A stretch of DNA of 64,000 bases from Candidatus Competibacteraceae bacterium (GTDB lineage: Bacteria; Pseudomonadota; Gammaproteobacteria; Competibacterales; Competibacteraceae): assembly GCA_003989085.1 (NCBI GenBank), contig RXIV01000007.1:62001-126000 (forward strand). Reading direction: 5' to 3'. Positions 40,692 to 50,312 of this stretch are shown here, piece after piece (within the stretch, counting starts at the first letter, position 1; each line of letters opens with the position of its first letter). The position numbers and the translations under genes are program-made. A model generated the notes under the pieces. That model was not told the origin of the DNA and did not search any database. It saw nothing but the letters and a program-made list of their open reading frames with translations.

Positions 40692-42583
40692 TGCTGAAGG
40701 ACATATAGACCAGGCGCATCACCGACTGGATGCAAGCCTTTATCAGGAGCGCCCAATGGCGGTGGCGACACTTGATGTTGAGCCGAATGCTTAACCAGCC
40801 ACGCCTGCCAAGCGGGCCACCATGAGCCTTGCTGTTTGGGCGTAGTAGCCTGCCACGTGTCCGGATCGATATAGCGATCCTGATCAGTACGACCAGCGAC
40901 CTGGTAAGTTCGCCGGCCATGACCGGGTTCACTGACAATCCCGGCGTTGTGACCACCACTGGTTAAGAGAAATGTCACTTCATCGGCATCGGCCAGCAAA
41001 TTGATCTTGTACACTGACCGCCACGGCGCAACATGATCCTGCTCAGTAGCGACTGTAAAAATCGGAGCGCGAATATCGGAAATGGCAATGGGTCGATCTT
41101 TAACCTTGTAATGACCAGTAGCCAGTTCATTACCAAGAAAGATATGCCGCAGATATTCCGAGTGCATCCGAAACGGCATCCGAGTTTGATCAGCATTCCA
41201 GGCCATCAGATCATTCATTGGCTGGCGTTGACCAAGCAGATAGTCGTACACCAGCCGTGACCAAATCAGATCGTTAGAGCGCAAGAGCTGAAATGCGCCG
41301 ACCATCTGGCCTGCGTCGAGGTAGCCCTGATCCCACATCATATCTTCTAAAAAGGCGACCTGACTTTCATTGATGAACAATAACAATTCACCCGCCTCGA
41401 CAAAATCAGTCTGGGCGGCAAACAGAGTCATGGTCTTGACCCGATGATCGCCATCACGCGCCATAGCCGCCGCAGCGATAGTCAGCAGGGTGCCGCCAAG
41501 ACAGTAACCAACAGTGTGAACCTTACGCCCTGGCAGGATTATGGAAACTGCGTCCAGCGCCGCCATCACGCCTTGTTCCAGATAATCATCCATCCCGATA
41601 TCGCGATCTTCAGCAATCGGATTTTTCCAGGAAATAACAAAGACAGTATGACCCTTCTCAACCAGGTAACGAATCATCGAGTTATGCGGGGATAGATCAA
41701 GAATGTAGTATTTCATGATCCACGCTGGAACAATCAGTACCGGTTCAGCGTAGACCTGTGGAGTGGTCGATTGATATTGAATCAGCTCAATCAATGAGTT
41801 GCGAAACACCACTTGGCCGCGCGTAATGGCTACGTTCTGACCAACAACATACTGTTCTCCGCCTTCATCCAGCCGCTTGCCGGCAATGAGCTTCTCCATA
41901 TCGGCCATAAAGTTGGCCCAGCCCCGCGCCAGGTTCTGTCCACCCTCTTCCATCGTGGCCCGGAGAATTTCAGGGTTAGTCAAGGGCGAGTTGGAGGGCG
42001 AAAACATGTCGAGAATTTGCCGGGTGACAAAAGACACAATAGCCTCATTTTGCCTATTGACGCCCCGAGTGTGGGTAGTGGCGTTATACCACCATTGCTG
42101 AGACAGCAGAAACGACTGATAAATCAGATTGTACGGCCATCGCCGCCAGCCTTCAGCATCAAAGCGGTGATCCTGACGCAACGGTTCAATACAGGGGGGG
42201 GTGTCGGGATTCTGGCTAGATTTAAAGGCATACAGCATCAAACGAATGATCTTACGAACGGCCTTTTCATTAAGCAGCGCCTGCTTGCCCGGCGCCATAC
42301 CCAGATGCATCAGCCAGTCGGAGTAGGCCATCGCCAGTACTGCCGGAGAAATACCGCCCGTGCCGCGAGCCAGATTAGCGTTGACCATGCGGTCAATAGT
42401 CTCAGGAATATGAGTGCCGAGCAGAGAACGCTCAATGCCATAGGCGCGATGCGCTGAAGAGCCTTGGCCAGACGAGCCGCGTCCAGGAGGATGACGCGGA
42501 TGTTTCAGCGGGGCGGGGGTGGGGTTAGCAACGGGCGATTGAGTTGTTGCGGGAGCTGAGGTCGTTTCATTAGGATCTGACAT
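40688..42583 (-). CDS. phaC: Polyhydroxyalkanoate synthase (class I PhaC type)
   Basis: A 631-residue PHA synthase that polymerises 3-hydroxyacyl-CoA on granules. The lipase-like box GYCLGG puts the catalytic cysteine at residue 361; GGHNAGIVSEPG near residue 560 holds the catalytic histidine, and the aspartate lies in ATEQDHVAPW. The length and single-gene form fit class I. The first 50 residues are Pro/Ser-rich. Overlap with a vWA gene and then a J-protein gene is unusual; phaE/phaR/phaB are not nearby. Confidence 0.94.
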   Translation of the reverse strand: MSDPNETTSAPATTQSPVANPTPAPLKHPRHPPGRGSSGQGSSAHRAYGIERSLLGTHIPETIDRMVNANLARGTGGISPAVLAMAYSDWLMHLGMAPGKQALLNEKAVRKIIRLMLYAFKSSQNPDTPPCIEPLRQDHRFDAEGWRRWPYNLIYQSFLLSQQWWYNATTHTRGVNRQNEAIVSFVTRQILDMFSPSNSPLTNPEILRATMEEGGQNLARGWANFMADMEKLIAGKRLDEGGEQYVVGQNVAITRGQVVFRNSLIELIQYQSTTPQVYAEPVLIVPAWIMKYYILDLSPHNSMIRYLVEKGHTVFVISWKNPIAEDRDIGMDDYLEQGVMAALDAVSIILPGRKVHTVGYCLGGTLLTIAAAAMARDGDHRVKTMTLFAAQTDFVEAGELLLFINESQVAFLEDMMWDQGYLDAGQMVGAFQLLRSNDLIWSRLVYDYLLGQRQPMNDLMAWNADQTRMPFRMHSEYLRHIFLGNELATGHYKVKDRPIAISDIRAPIFTVATEQDHVAPWRSVYKINLLADADEVTFLLTSGGHNAGIVSEPGHGRRTYQVAGRTDQDRYIDPDTWQATTPKQQGSWWPAWQAWLVKHSAQHQVSPPPLGAPDKGLHPVGDAPGLYVLQQ

Positions 42584-42679
42584 GATGACGCTCCTTCCTG
42601 CGGCATAGTCTGGATTTGGACTACTTTCTTACACAGTGGGTAGAAATTATTCTACTGCTAATAAATAAGGTTAATCCTG

Positions 42680-42937
42680 ATGACCGATGAAGAACAAAAA
42701 AATACGAGCGCCCTGATTGCCGCCTGCGCCAAAGAGGCTAGCGGTTACATTCTTACCTGCGCTGAGCAAGCGGGGTTGGATCGACTCCCGTTTTTGGTCA
42801 ATGTCGCTGCGGTATTGGCTGCATCCGCCCTGGCTGCACAGCCTCAAGACCAGCTTGCAGCGGCCTCGCGCCACATCCAACACGCGCTGGGGCTGGTGCA
42901 TTGTCGGCAAGAGGACGAGGCTACATCTGGCGGATAA
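42680..42937 (+). CDS. Small protein of unknown function divergent from phaC
   Basis: An 85-residue acidic, Ala-rich helical protein with AAGG upstream of its start. It is divergent from phaC across a 96-base region. It could be a phasin-like helper by position, but it lacks a recognisable phasin pattern. Confidence 0.5.
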   Translation: MTDEEQKNTSALIAACAKEASGYILTCAEQAGLDRLPFLVNVAAVLAASALAAQPQDQLAAASRHIQHALGLVHCRQEDEATSGG

Positions 42938-43190
42938 TCAGGGAAATACGCAGATTCCGGTCAAGCCGCTTTTGTATAAAGTGGCTTGACCTTGCAGAAC
43001 CAATGGTTTAGCCGATTACCGCGAGCGCACACTCACTGGGTAGCGTGTGCTCACAGCAGAATCAATGGAATGGCGACCAATGCGATCCACATTAAAGAAG
43101 GTGGTTGAAACGGTGCGGGATCGCGCCTAACCGTGCAGTCAATGGCATCAAAGCATGCCGCACCCCGGTAAACGCGAGGTCTGGAGACGC

Positions 43191-44243
43191 TTAGTTTCCA
43201 GTTAGCAGATCACCGGGCGTTGGCGGCAGCATCGGCATCGTCTGCTGCGGGAATGTACCGTCCAGCGCGCCAAAGAAAGCAACGATGTCCTTAACTTCGG
43301 CATCGCTCAGTTCTTTGTTCAGTTGGCTCTTGGCCATCACCCGCACTGCTTCGTCAAGGCTTTTGACCGAGCCGTTATGGAAATACGGCGCGGTATAGGT
43401 CAGATTTCGCAGCGTCGGCACCCGCCACATATTTTTGTCCGAGTCCTGTTTAGTGACGGTATAGCGTCCCAAATCCTCGGTTAGTTTGTACTGCGTTGTA
43501 TAAGGATTGTTGTTGGGGAAGGTCGGGAACTTCATGAAAAATCCCTGACCAACCGCCAGTTGCGCTGCGCCGTTAAAAGCAGGGCCGGAATGACAGGCGG
43601 TGCAACCGACTTTAGCAAAGGTTTCCATACCTTTGATTTGTTGATCGGTCATCGCCTTTTTATCACCCTTGACGTAGCGATCATAGGCGCTGTTGGGCGT
43701 AATCAACGTGCGTTCATAGGCGGCGATAGCTTTGGCGGCGTTATCCATGGTCATCACATCACCTTTGTTGCCAAAGGCTGCGGTGAAGTAAGGCTGGTAG
43801 CCGGGAATCGCCCGGATACGGCCAATGGTGGCGTCCAGATCCACCATTCCCATTTCAATCGGATTGGTGGGTGGCCCCTTGGCCTGATCTTCCAGAGTGG
43901 GAGCACGACCGTCCCAGAACTGCACAGAGTGGAAAGCCGCATTCCAGACGGTCGGAGCGTTACGACCGCCGACTTGTCCGTGGACACCAATGGACGTAGG
44001 CCGGTGATCGTCGCCGCCCTCCATCACGTTATGGCAAGAAAAGCAGGACACTGTCCCTGTTGAGGAGAAGCGAGTATCGAAATACAGCATCTTGCCCAAC
44101 GTGATTTTGGCTTCGGTAGTCGGATTATCGGCGGGGGCAGGCGCTTTGTCCGGGAGTGCCTGCCATTGACCTTCGGCGGCCACCGCTGTGCTCGTTAAGG
44201 CAGCCATACTAAACAAAAACGAGACGATTGGTTTATGTATCAT
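43191..44243 (-). CDS. Dihaem cytochrome c peroxidase
   Basis: A 350-residue periplasmic peroxidase with a signal peptide (cleavage near VAAEG, residue 23). Two haem c sites: CFSCH at 67-71 and CTACH at 214-218, as in CcpA/MauG-family enzymes that reduce hydrogen peroxide with cytochrome c electrons. I start at ATG 44243 with GAGAGA upstream rather than at 44288. It lies downstream of the ECF/anti-sigma pair with a terminator between them. About 250 gene-free bases follow it. Confidence 0.92.
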   Translation of the reverse strand: MIHKPIVSFLFSMAALTSTAVAAEGQWQALPDKAPAPADNPTTEAKITLGKMLYFDTRFSSTGTVSCFSCHNVMEGGDDHRPTSIGVHGQVGGRNAPTVWNAAFHSVQFWDGRAPTLEDQAKGPPTNPIEMGMVDLDATIGRIRAIPGYQPYFTAAFGNKGDVMTMDNAAKAIAAYERTLITPNSAYDRYVKGDKKAMTDQQIKGMETFAKVGCTACHSGPAFNGAAQLAVGQGFFMKFPTFPNNNPYTTQYKLTEDLGRYTVTKQDSDKNMWRVPTLRNLTYTAPYFHNGSVKSLDEAVRVMAKSQLNKELSDAEVKDIVAFFGALDGTFPQQTMPMLPPTPGDLLTGN

Positions 44244-44304
44244 CGGATTTCTCTCTTTTTCTACAGGGACTCTTAGTCTGATACCCAAACCTTAATTCAA
44301 GCTG

Positions 44305-44335
44305 AAAAGGCGCTACCTGTCGGGATAGTAGCGCC
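44305..44335 (-). terminator. Terminator after the ECF/anti-sigma genes
   Basis: Minus strand GGCGCTAC (44335-44328) pairs perfectly with GTAGCGCC (44316-44309) across an 11-base loop, followed by TTTT (44308-44305). It lies about 150 bases after the anti-sigma stop and 62 bases before the peroxidase start, separating the two transcripts. Confidence 0.7.
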
Positions 44336-44485
44336 ATTAACGTGGATACGGTGTGTATTGTAATTAATTGATTATCTTTAATTTTATTGCAGCGATATCC
44401 AGCTTTAACCCACTACCCCAGCCGGAACCAAGTCTGATAGGAAAAGTAGAATGTGATGAGGCGCTGGTAGAAGATCCCTGTAGAA

Positions 44486-44680
44486 CTACGATCTTGGAGA
44501 ATCCGAGCGCGATGCCGGATATTGACGACACGCCCGCCGCAGAAAATCCAGTTGCTGGCGAAAGTTGTTGCACCCCGAACAGATCAGCAGATGAAATTTA
44601 AGGGGTAGTTTCTCCTTCAGCCGCAATGGACGGTCTTGCGCTTCAGATAAAAGCTGCGTTACTTGGTGGCAGGTCAACAT
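44486..44680 (-). CDS. Small zinc-binding anti-sigma factor (zf-HC2 type)
   Basis: A 64-residue protein with a TCHQVTQLLSEAQDR start and an HxxxCxxC zinc motif (FHLLICSGCNNF, about residues 34-45), the pattern of small ZAS anti-sigma factors. Its ATG overlaps the sigma stop by seven bases and GGAG precedes it. It should hold the ECF sigma factor until a metal or oxidant disturbs the zinc site; that trigger is inferred from related systems. Confidence 0.8.
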   Translation of the reverse strand: MLTCHQVTQLLSEAQDRPLRLKEKLPLKFHLLICSGCNNFRQQLDFLRRACRQYPASRSDSPRS

Positions 44681-45300
44681 ATGGGATGCTCCGGGATGAA
44701 CCAGCGCTGTTCCAGACAGAGACGGAGTCCCATGCGGGCGCGGTGCAGAATGACGTGGCAGTTGCGAGTGGTCAGATTCAACTCTCGGCAAAGGTCTGGC
44801 GTTTCGAGACCGAGGAACTCGCGCATCATGAACACCCGGGCGGTATTTTCGGGCAACCGGGTCAGACAGGCTTCGAACACGATCCAGAATTGTTGTTGCG
44901 CGAGGGTTGCTTCCGGGTCGCCCCAAGTCTGGGGACTGTCCGCCGGGTTCCAGTGACTCTTGCGGTCGAACAGCACCGTGAAATCATCGTCCTCCGCCTC
45001 ATCGTCCGGGGCAAGGCTGGTGATCGCGGCTGTCCGCTGGCGTTGGCGCAGAGTGTCCACGATCTTGTTTTTTAGAATCGCGAAGACCCAGGTTTTCAAG
45101 GCAGCCTGACCTGCAAATCGATCCTGCCCGTTCAGGGCGGCAGCCAACGCCTCCTGAACAGCGTCCTCAGCGGCAGCCCGGTCGCGAAGCTGCAACTCGG
45201 CGAAGCGGATCAGGTCGCGGCGCAAGTTTGCGAGAAAGGCGTGATCCCATAATTCCTTGCGGGCTTGCGCACTGTCGGCTGGAACATCGTTGACACCCAT
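44674..45300 (-). CDS. ECF-type RNA polymerase sigma factor
   Basis: A 208-residue ECF sigma factor. Region 2 (about residues 30-88, AEDAVQEALAAAL and KTWVFAILKNKIVD) binds the -10 element; region 4 (about 147-200, LPENTARVFMMREFLG and CHVILHRARMGLRLCLEQRWF) binds the -35. An acidic linker of about 45 residues separates them. It overlaps its anti-sigma gene. Placed 97 bases after the flavoprotein gene at the end of the buf locus, it is the likely regulator of that locus. Confidence 0.9.
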   Translation of the reverse strand: MGVNDVPADSAQARKELWDHAFLANLRRDLIRFAELQLRDRAAAEDAVQEALAAALNGQDRFAGQAALKTWVFAILKNKIVDTLRQRQRTAAITSLAPDDEAEDDDFTVLFDRKSHWNPADSPQTWGDPEATLAQQQFWIVFEACLTRLPENTARVFMMREFLGLETPDLCRELNLTTRNCHVILHRARMGLRLCLEQRWFIPEHPIC

Positions 45301-45397
45301 TCCCTCTCTCCGACGACAAGAACCTGCACATGAGGCTGTTAGGCTGGATCATGGCGCTACACGGGTGCGTGGGCAAGGGGGTGGCGGTTTCCGATCT

Positions 45398-47539
45398 TCA
45401 GCCTCGCCGCCAAGCGTGAAATCGCTCCACCCAGGCCAGCAATTTTTTGGGGGCATGGGCCTTTTTCCAGACGCCGGCGACGTATCGGTTGGCTTCCGTC
45501 AGAGTTGGGTAAATGTGAATCGTGGCGAGAATTTTGTTCAGGCCAAGGTTGTGACGCATCGCCAGGACGTACTCGGCCAGCAAGTCACCAGCGTGTTCAC
45601 CAACGATGGTCACGCCGAGAATCCGATCCTTGCCGGGGACGGTCAGCACTTTGACCAAGCCGTGCGTTTCACTATCGGTTATTGCCCGGTCGAGATCGTC
45701 GAAGCTGAACACAGATACTTCGTGGGAAATGCCTTTCTCTTTGGCCTCCTGTTCGTTAAGACCCACCCGCGCCACTTCGGGATCGACGAAGGTGGCCCAG
45801 GGAATAACAGAGTAGTCCGCCTTGAATTTCTTAAGCGGATCAAACAGGGCGTTGACCGCCGCATACCAGGCCTGATGAGCAGCGGTGTGGGTGAACTGGA
45901 ACGGCCCGGCTACGTCGCCAGCGGCGTAGATGTTGGGATAGATCGTTTGCAGATAGGCATTGGTCTCTACGGTGCGGGACGCGGGAATACCGAGTTCCTC
46001 CAGCCCGTAACCTTGGATATTCGCCACCCGTCCCACCGCGACCAGCACCGCATCGAAGGGAATCCGCACTTCTTGGCCCGCAGACTCGGCGATCAAGAGT
46101 TTTTCGCCGTTTTCAGTCACAAAACGCTGGGCATGGTGATTGACCAACACCGCAATGCCTTCCTCACGAAAGCGATGCGCCACCCGTTCAGAGACTTCCG
46201 GGTCTTCTCGGATCAGGATGCGCGGCGCCATTTCGACCTGCGTCACTTGGCTGCCAAGCCGGGCGAAGGTTTGGGTCAGTTCCGATCCTATCGGCCCGCC
46301 GCCCAGCACAATCAGTCGCCTCGGTAATTCGCGCAGATTCCAGACATTATCCGAGGTGAGGTAGTCAATCTCGGCAAGTCCTGGAATGGGTGGGACGAAC
46401 GGTCGAGCACCGGTAGCGATGACGATGCTACGGGTGGTCAGGGTGCGCGTTCCTTCCATAGTCGTTATTTCCACTGACCAGGGTGAGGTGATTTTGGCAG
46501 CCCCCACAATGACATCCACCCCTAGCCCGGTATAGCGTTCCACCGAGTCATGCGGCGCGACGGTGCGGATGACTCGTTGCACCCGCTCCATTACCTCGGC
46601 GAAGTCAAACTCTGCGTTAGCCTGGCGGATTCCGAATTCTGCGGAACGACGAATCTGGGAGAGCAGTTTGGCGGAACGAATCAGCGCTTTGGACGGGACG
46701 CAACCAGTATTCAGGCAGTCGCCGCCCATCTGATGTTTCTCGATTAAGGTCACTTTGGCCTTTACCGCCGCCGCGATGTAGGCCGTCACCAATCCTGCTG
46801 AACCGCCGCCAATCACTACCAGATTGCGATCAAAGCGGGCCGGCTTGCGCCATTTCGCATAGACCCGCCGCGCTTTAACAATGGAGACGATTTGCTTGGC
46901 AATGAGCGGAAACAAGCCCAGTAGCGCGAAAGAGAAGAGCAGCGCGGGAGACAGAATATCCTTCAACGAGTCGAGCCGGATCAGTTGAGCGCCGGCGTTT
47001 ACATAAACCAGGGTGCCGGCCAACATGCCGATTTGGCTCACCCAGTAAAATGTCCAGGCGCGAATTGGGGTTAGACCCATCAGCAGGTTGATGATAAAAA
47101 AAGGGAAAATAGGAATCAGCCGCAGGGTGAACAGATAAAGGCCGCCTTCCTTCGCCATTCCGGCATTCATCGTCTTCAGCTTATCGCCAAAATGCCCTTG
47201 CACCCAATCACGCAACGCAAAGCGGGCGGCAAGGAAAGCCAAGGTCGCGCCGAGAGTGGAGGCGAAAGAGACCATAACGACTCCCCACAGCACGCCAAAA
47301 ATTGCGCCAGCGGCCAAGGTCATGATCACCGCGCCGGGCAAAGACAGCGCGGTTACTGCGACGTAAACCGCGAAGAAGATTCCCGCAACCAGCACCGGTT
47401 GTGCGGTTCGGTAGGCGTCGATCGCCGCTTGCTGGCTTTTCACATAATCCAGGCTGAAAAATTGCCCCAGGCCGAAGGCGAAGAAAACGCCTACCGGCAG
47501 GGTGAACGCTAGGATGATCAGCAACTTGTGGCGGTTCAT
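45398..47539 (-). CDS. Fusion of TVP38/TMEM64 membrane domain and mercuric reductase-like flavoprotein
   Basis: A 713-residue fusion. Residues 1-230 form a VTT (TVP38/TMEM64, DedA-like) membrane domain with about six helices. Residues 238-713 are a pyridine nucleotide-disulfide oxidoreductase: FAD fold VVIGGGSAGLVTAY (about 241) and the redox pair C275/C280 in GGDCLNTGCVPSK. No MerA-type C-terminal cysteine pair is seen, so mercury reduction itself is unlikely. I start at ATG 47539. Such fusions occur near arsS genes. It follows doxX by 43 bases. Confidence 0.85.
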   Translation of the reverse strand: MNRHKLLIILAFTLPVGVFFAFGLGQFFSLDYVKSQQAAIDAYRTAQPVLVAGIFFAVYVAVTALSLPGAVIMTLAAGAIFGVLWGVVMVSFASTLGATLAFLAARFALRDWVQGHFGDKLKTMNAGMAKEGGLYLFTLRLIPIFPFFIINLLMGLTPIRAWTFYWVSQIGMLAGTLVYVNAGAQLIRLDSLKDILSPALLFSFALLGLFPLIAKQIVSIVKARRVYAKWRKPARFDRNLVVIGGGSAGLVTAYIAAAVKAKVTLIEKHQMGGDCLNTGCVPSKALIRSAKLLSQIRRSAEFGIRQANAEFDFAEVMERVQRVIRTVAPHDSVERYTGLGVDVIVGAAKITSPWSVEITTMEGTRTLTTRSIVIATGARPFVPPIPGLAEIDYLTSDNVWNLRELPRRLIVLGGGPIGSELTQTFARLGSQVTQVEMAPRILIREDPEVSERVAHRFREEGIAVLVNHHAQRFVTENGEKLLIAESAGQEVRIPFDAVLVAVGRVANIQGYGLEELGIPASRTVETNAYLQTIYPNIYAAGDVAGPFQFTHTAAHQAWYAAVNALFDPLKKFKADYSVIPWATFVDPEVARVGLNEQEAKEKGISHEVSVFSFDDLDRAITDSETHGLVKVLTVPGKDRILGVTIVGEHAGDLLAEYVLAMRHNLGLNKILATIHIYPTLTEANRYVAGVWKKAHAPKKLLAWVERFHAWRRG

Positions 47540-47582
47540 AAATAAGGCGTTCCTGGCCTTCGATTTTAACGATCCCGCCCTT

Positions 47583-48113
47583 TCAGGCAGGCCGGTAGCG
47601 ACGGGCAATTCCGTGATCGATGGACAGCACCCCCGGCCCCTTGGCGATCAGGTACAACAGCACTGCCACCCAAACGCCGTGGGTCGGGTAAGCACCGGGA
47701 TAGACAAAGGTCTGAATCACCAGCGTCATCCCCAGCAGCGCCAGTGCCGAAAACCGGGTCGCCAAACCCAGCAGAATCAGAATCGGGAAGACATGTTCAG
47801 CCAACGCGGCCATCGGCGCGGCGAGTTCCGGCGGAACTAGCGGTAGTCGGTATTCGTCCTGGAACAAAGTCAGCGCGGATTCGGACAGCCTCGGAATGCC
47901 CAGAGTGAAAGTGCCATCGATCAAATCAATCGCCAGTCCCTCGATCTTGGTCTGCCCCGATTTCCAGAACACAGCGGCGATAGAAAATCGGCCAATCAGC
48001 GCAATAAGCGAATCAGGAATCCGGGCGAACAGCGCAATAGTCGGCTGGATGAAACGCGCCCAACGAGGCGTAGGCGCCGTGGTGGTGGGAGGATGAATAG
48101 CGGAGGTGGTCAT
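47583..48113 (-). CDS. DoxX family membrane protein of the buf operon
   Basis: A 176-residue DoxX/DoxD-type protein with four membrane helices; RFSIAAVFWKSGQTKIEG (about residue 43) is typical. The start ATG 48113 shares a base with the bufC stop (TGATG). DoxX genes regularly close bufferin operons; the proposed role is membrane redox support, which is inference. Confidence 0.82.
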   Translation of the reverse strand: MTTSAIHPPTTTAPTPRWARFIQPTIALFARIPDSLIALIGRFSIAAVFWKSGQTKIEGLAIDLIDGTFTLGIPRLSESALTLFQDEYRLPLVPPELAAPMAALAEHVFPILILLGLATRFSALALLGMTLVIQTFVYPGAYPTHGVWVAVLLYLIAKGPGVLSIDHGIARRYRPA

Positions 48114-48886
48114 CAACAAATTTCCGTGGGCAGGGATAGAGAGGACAGTGCGCCAAACCGCAACAACCGGGTGAGATGGGCGGTCAGGTCAAAATCTTCG
48201 TGGGAAGCCGTAGCCTGCGCTGCCGCTTCGCCGAGGGTCAGTCCGGTGGCAAAACCGGTGATTAATGTGTCGCCCCCTGGGGGCAACGCGATGACCTGCA
48301 CCTCCAGCCCGGCGCGAACCACCAGCGCCGTTTCCGGGCAATACGGATCAACGTCGCTTAAAGCACCGAGACCTTGATGGGCTGCCCACAGCGCCACGAC
48401 TGCATAGCGCGAACTGAGGATGCCCAGCGAGGGATGAGGAGTCACACGCAGAGCAGGCAGTCGTTCCGGGTCCGTCAGCGCCTGCGCGATTTGATCCAGC
48501 GTCAGTGGGTCGGCGTCGGCGGCGTGGAAGGCGCGAACCCGCAGCATTTCCAGTCGCGCCACGTCAGCCAGATAGGGAACCGGGTGCGCGGGTTCAAATC
48601 GCTCAATGAAGGTGGGCAAACCAGAGCCATAGTCCACCAACAGGGTGGAGCGAGGCGGAGTCCGACGGACAAAAATGCCGGCCATTGCCCGAAAGAAGGC
48701 TTCCCCCACCAGCTCCAGCGTGACTGGAAAGGTGTCGGCCAGCGCATCAATCAGGGAGACAATAACGTTGTTGCGGTAAACGGCGAAGCGTCGGGCCGGA
48801 TCGGAGCCGTTCCAAGTGGTCAATCCGTCCGGGCAGGGTGCGTCTGGATCGAGCAAAGCGGCGGCAAAGAGTGCTTGATCGTTCAT
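48113..48886 (-). CDS. bufC: BufC, DUF2063 maturation partner
   Basis: A 257-residue DUF2063 protein. The N-terminal [16 protein letters not shown] and [21 protein letters not shown] (about residues 7-55) are the family signature. BufC partners the DUF692 enzyme BufB in making bufferins, where it is thought to present the precursor. Its start overlaps the bufB stop (ATGA) and its stop meets doxX. Confidence 0.9.
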   Translation of the reverse strand: MNDQALFAAALLDPDAPCPDGLTTWNGSDPARRFAVYRNNVIVSLIDALADTFPVTLELVGEAFFRAMAGIFVRRTPPRSTLLVDYGSGLPTFIERFEPAHPVPYLADVARLEMLRVRAFHAADADPLTLDQIAQALTDPERLPALRVTPHPSLGILSSRYAVVALWAAHQGLGALSDVDPYCPETALVVRAGLEVQVIALPPGGDTLITGFATGLTLGEAAAQATASHEDFDLTAHLTRLLRFGALSSLSLPTEIC

Positions 48887-49791
48887 GCCGCGACTTCTGT
48901 CTGGTCGCGCTGAGATTGCCTGATCAACTCCTCGGCGTACCGGGCCTCAGCGATCAGGACGGCCAGCGACGGGATGTTGTTATCGCGTTCGATCAGGGTG
49001 GGCGTCGGACCGAGACGATCCAGGGTAAAGGCATAGAGTTCCCATACCGTCGCCGCGATGGGTGCGCCGTGTGTATCAATCAGCAGGGGCGCGCCGGCAG
49101 CATCCAGGTCTTCAGCGAAACCGGCCAGATGGATTTCTTCGACGGCGGCCAGCGGCAGGGCGGCAATGTACGCCTGTGGATCGCGATGGTGATTGACGCC
49201 AGAGATGTAGGCGTTATTCACATCGAGCAGCAGTCCGCAGCCAGTGCGGCGAATGATCTCGGTGATAAAGGTCGCCTCGTCCAGAGTGGACGCGGCAAAC
49301 TCAAGGTAAGTGGCCGGATTTTCCAGCAGGATGCGGCGTTGCAAGTGTTCTTGCGTCTGATCAATATGGTCACAAACGCGGTTGAGCGTGGACAACTCAT
49401 ACGGTAACGGCAACAGGTCGTTGAAAAACAAACCGCCGTGAGTGGACCAGGCCAGATGTTCGGAGAAGGATTGCGGCTGGTAGCGGTCCAGCAGCGCCGC
49501 CAGACGGTCAAGATGGGCGACATCCAGCGGCCCATCCGCGCCAATGGATAACCCGACACCGTGGATGGACAGCGGATAGTGGTCGCGAATGCGGCGGAGC
49601 GCGTGATGAAAAGGGCCGCCGGCCACCAGGTAATTTTCGGCGTGAATCTCGAAAAACCCGAGATCCGGGCAGGTCGCCAGAATCTCGGTGAAGTGCTGGG
49701 GTTTGAGGCCAAGGCCCGCTCGCACGGGCAGATGATCAGAGCAGGCAGGGGTACCGGATGTTGATGGTGTAAAGGGAGATTGCATCGTCAT
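48883..49791 (-). CDS. bufB: BufB, DUF692 metal-dependent maturation enzyme
   Basis: A 302-residue DUF692 protein (TIM barrel with an iron cluster, MNIO family). Likely metal ligands are visible: FEIHAENY (about residue 47), SIHGVGLS (about 75), SEHLAWS (about 110), DVNNAYIS and EIHLAGF. Such enzymes convert cysteines of a partner peptide into oxazolone/thio-heterocycles. I prefer ATG 49791 over GTG 49794. It starts 32 bases after bufA1. Confidence 0.9.
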   Translation of the reverse strand: MTMQSPFTPSTSGTPACSDHLPVRAGLGLKPQHFTEILATCPDLGFFEIHAENYLVAGGPFHHALRRIRDHYPLSIHGVGLSIGADGPLDVAHLDRLAALLDRYQPQSFSEHLAWSTHGGLFFNDLLPLPYELSTLNRVCDHIDQTQEHLQRRILLENPATYLEFAASTLDEATFITEIIRRTGCGLLLDVNNAYISGVNHHRDPQAYIAALPLAAVEEIHLAGFAEDLDAAGAPLLIDTHGAPIAATVWELYAFTLDRLGPTPTLIERDNNIPSLAVLIAEARYAEELIRQSQRDQTEVAA

Positions 49792-49823
49792 CACGGGCGT
49801 CCCGTCCGGTCAGATTATTCGGC

Positions 49824-50135
49824 TCAAGATTTTTTCTTGGCCGTAAACGCCATCAACTGACCGAAGCCGGTCGGCGAGGTTGACGAGGCGGTTTTTTCAC
49901 AGCTCCCCTTCGGGACGTGCTTCCAGGAATTGCTCTGGTCATCCACCTTTGAAGTGCCAGCGCAGGTAGTGCCCGGACCGGCGGCGCAATCGTTCTTGCC
50001 CTTCAGAGCAACCCCGAAGCATTTTTCCATCTCTGCTCCAACAGCGGGCGCGGTGGAGAGAGCCAGCGCCGAACCTAACGCCAAAGCCAGCGCAGCAGCA
50101 GACAGGGTGGTTGAAGTCAGGGTGTTGTTGCTCAT
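49824..50135 (-). CDS. bufA1: BufA1, DUF2282 bufferin precursor
   Basis: A 103-residue exported protein: Sec-type signal to about residue 34 (TAPAVGAE), then a DUF2282 core with four cysteines, Cys39 (EKCFGV), Cys50 (KNDCAAG), Cys58 (TTCAGTS) and Cys79 (KGSCEK). In bufferins modified cysteines bind copper in the periplasm. ATG 50135 has GAGGAA upstream. It leads the bufA1-bufB-bufC-doxX run and has a candidate ECF promoter 107 bases upstream. Confidence 0.93.
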   Translation of the reverse strand: MSNNTLTSTTLSAAALALALGSALALSTAPAVGAEMEKCFGVALKGKNDCAAGPGTTCAGTSKVDDQSNSWKHVPKGSCEKTASSTSPTGFGQLMAFTAKKKS

Positions 50136-50241
50136 GGGATATTCCTCATCAATCATCAGTCGTGGGTCAGGCTCAAGGGCGCTCCTCCAGTAGCGGAGAA
50201 GCCAAGGGTTAAACGCACAGTGTTGCGTTCAATGAGAGTTA

Positions 50242-50266
50242 GTCGAAGCAGCCCGGCGTTTCTTAC
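50242..50266 (-). promoter_or_regulatory. Candidate ECF promoter of bufA1
   Basis: On the minus strand TGTAAGA (the -35-like TAAG/GTAA element, 50266-50261 for GTAAGA) and CGAC (50245-50242) are 15 bases apart, the geometry of ECF promoters recognised by SigF-like factors. A similar CGACTAA lies upstream of arsS (about 51312), but its GTAA is spaced too closely. Function is inferred from motif likeness and position only. Confidence 0.35.
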
Positions 50267-50312
50267 AGCGGCGGTAAATTTTTTCGCGCCGCGCCGCTTC
50301 CTTGGCTTGTGG

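Noticed and set aside
43016..43060. Imperfect inverted repeat GAGCGCACAC...GTGTGCTC after the peroxidase gene
   Set aside because: Pairing is interrupted and no T-run follows; too weak to name as a terminator.
45398..47539. Mercuric reductase (MerA) in the strict sense
   Set aside because: The redox cysteine pair is present but the C-terminal cysteine pair and the heavy-metal domain of MerA are absent, and no other mer gene is nearby.
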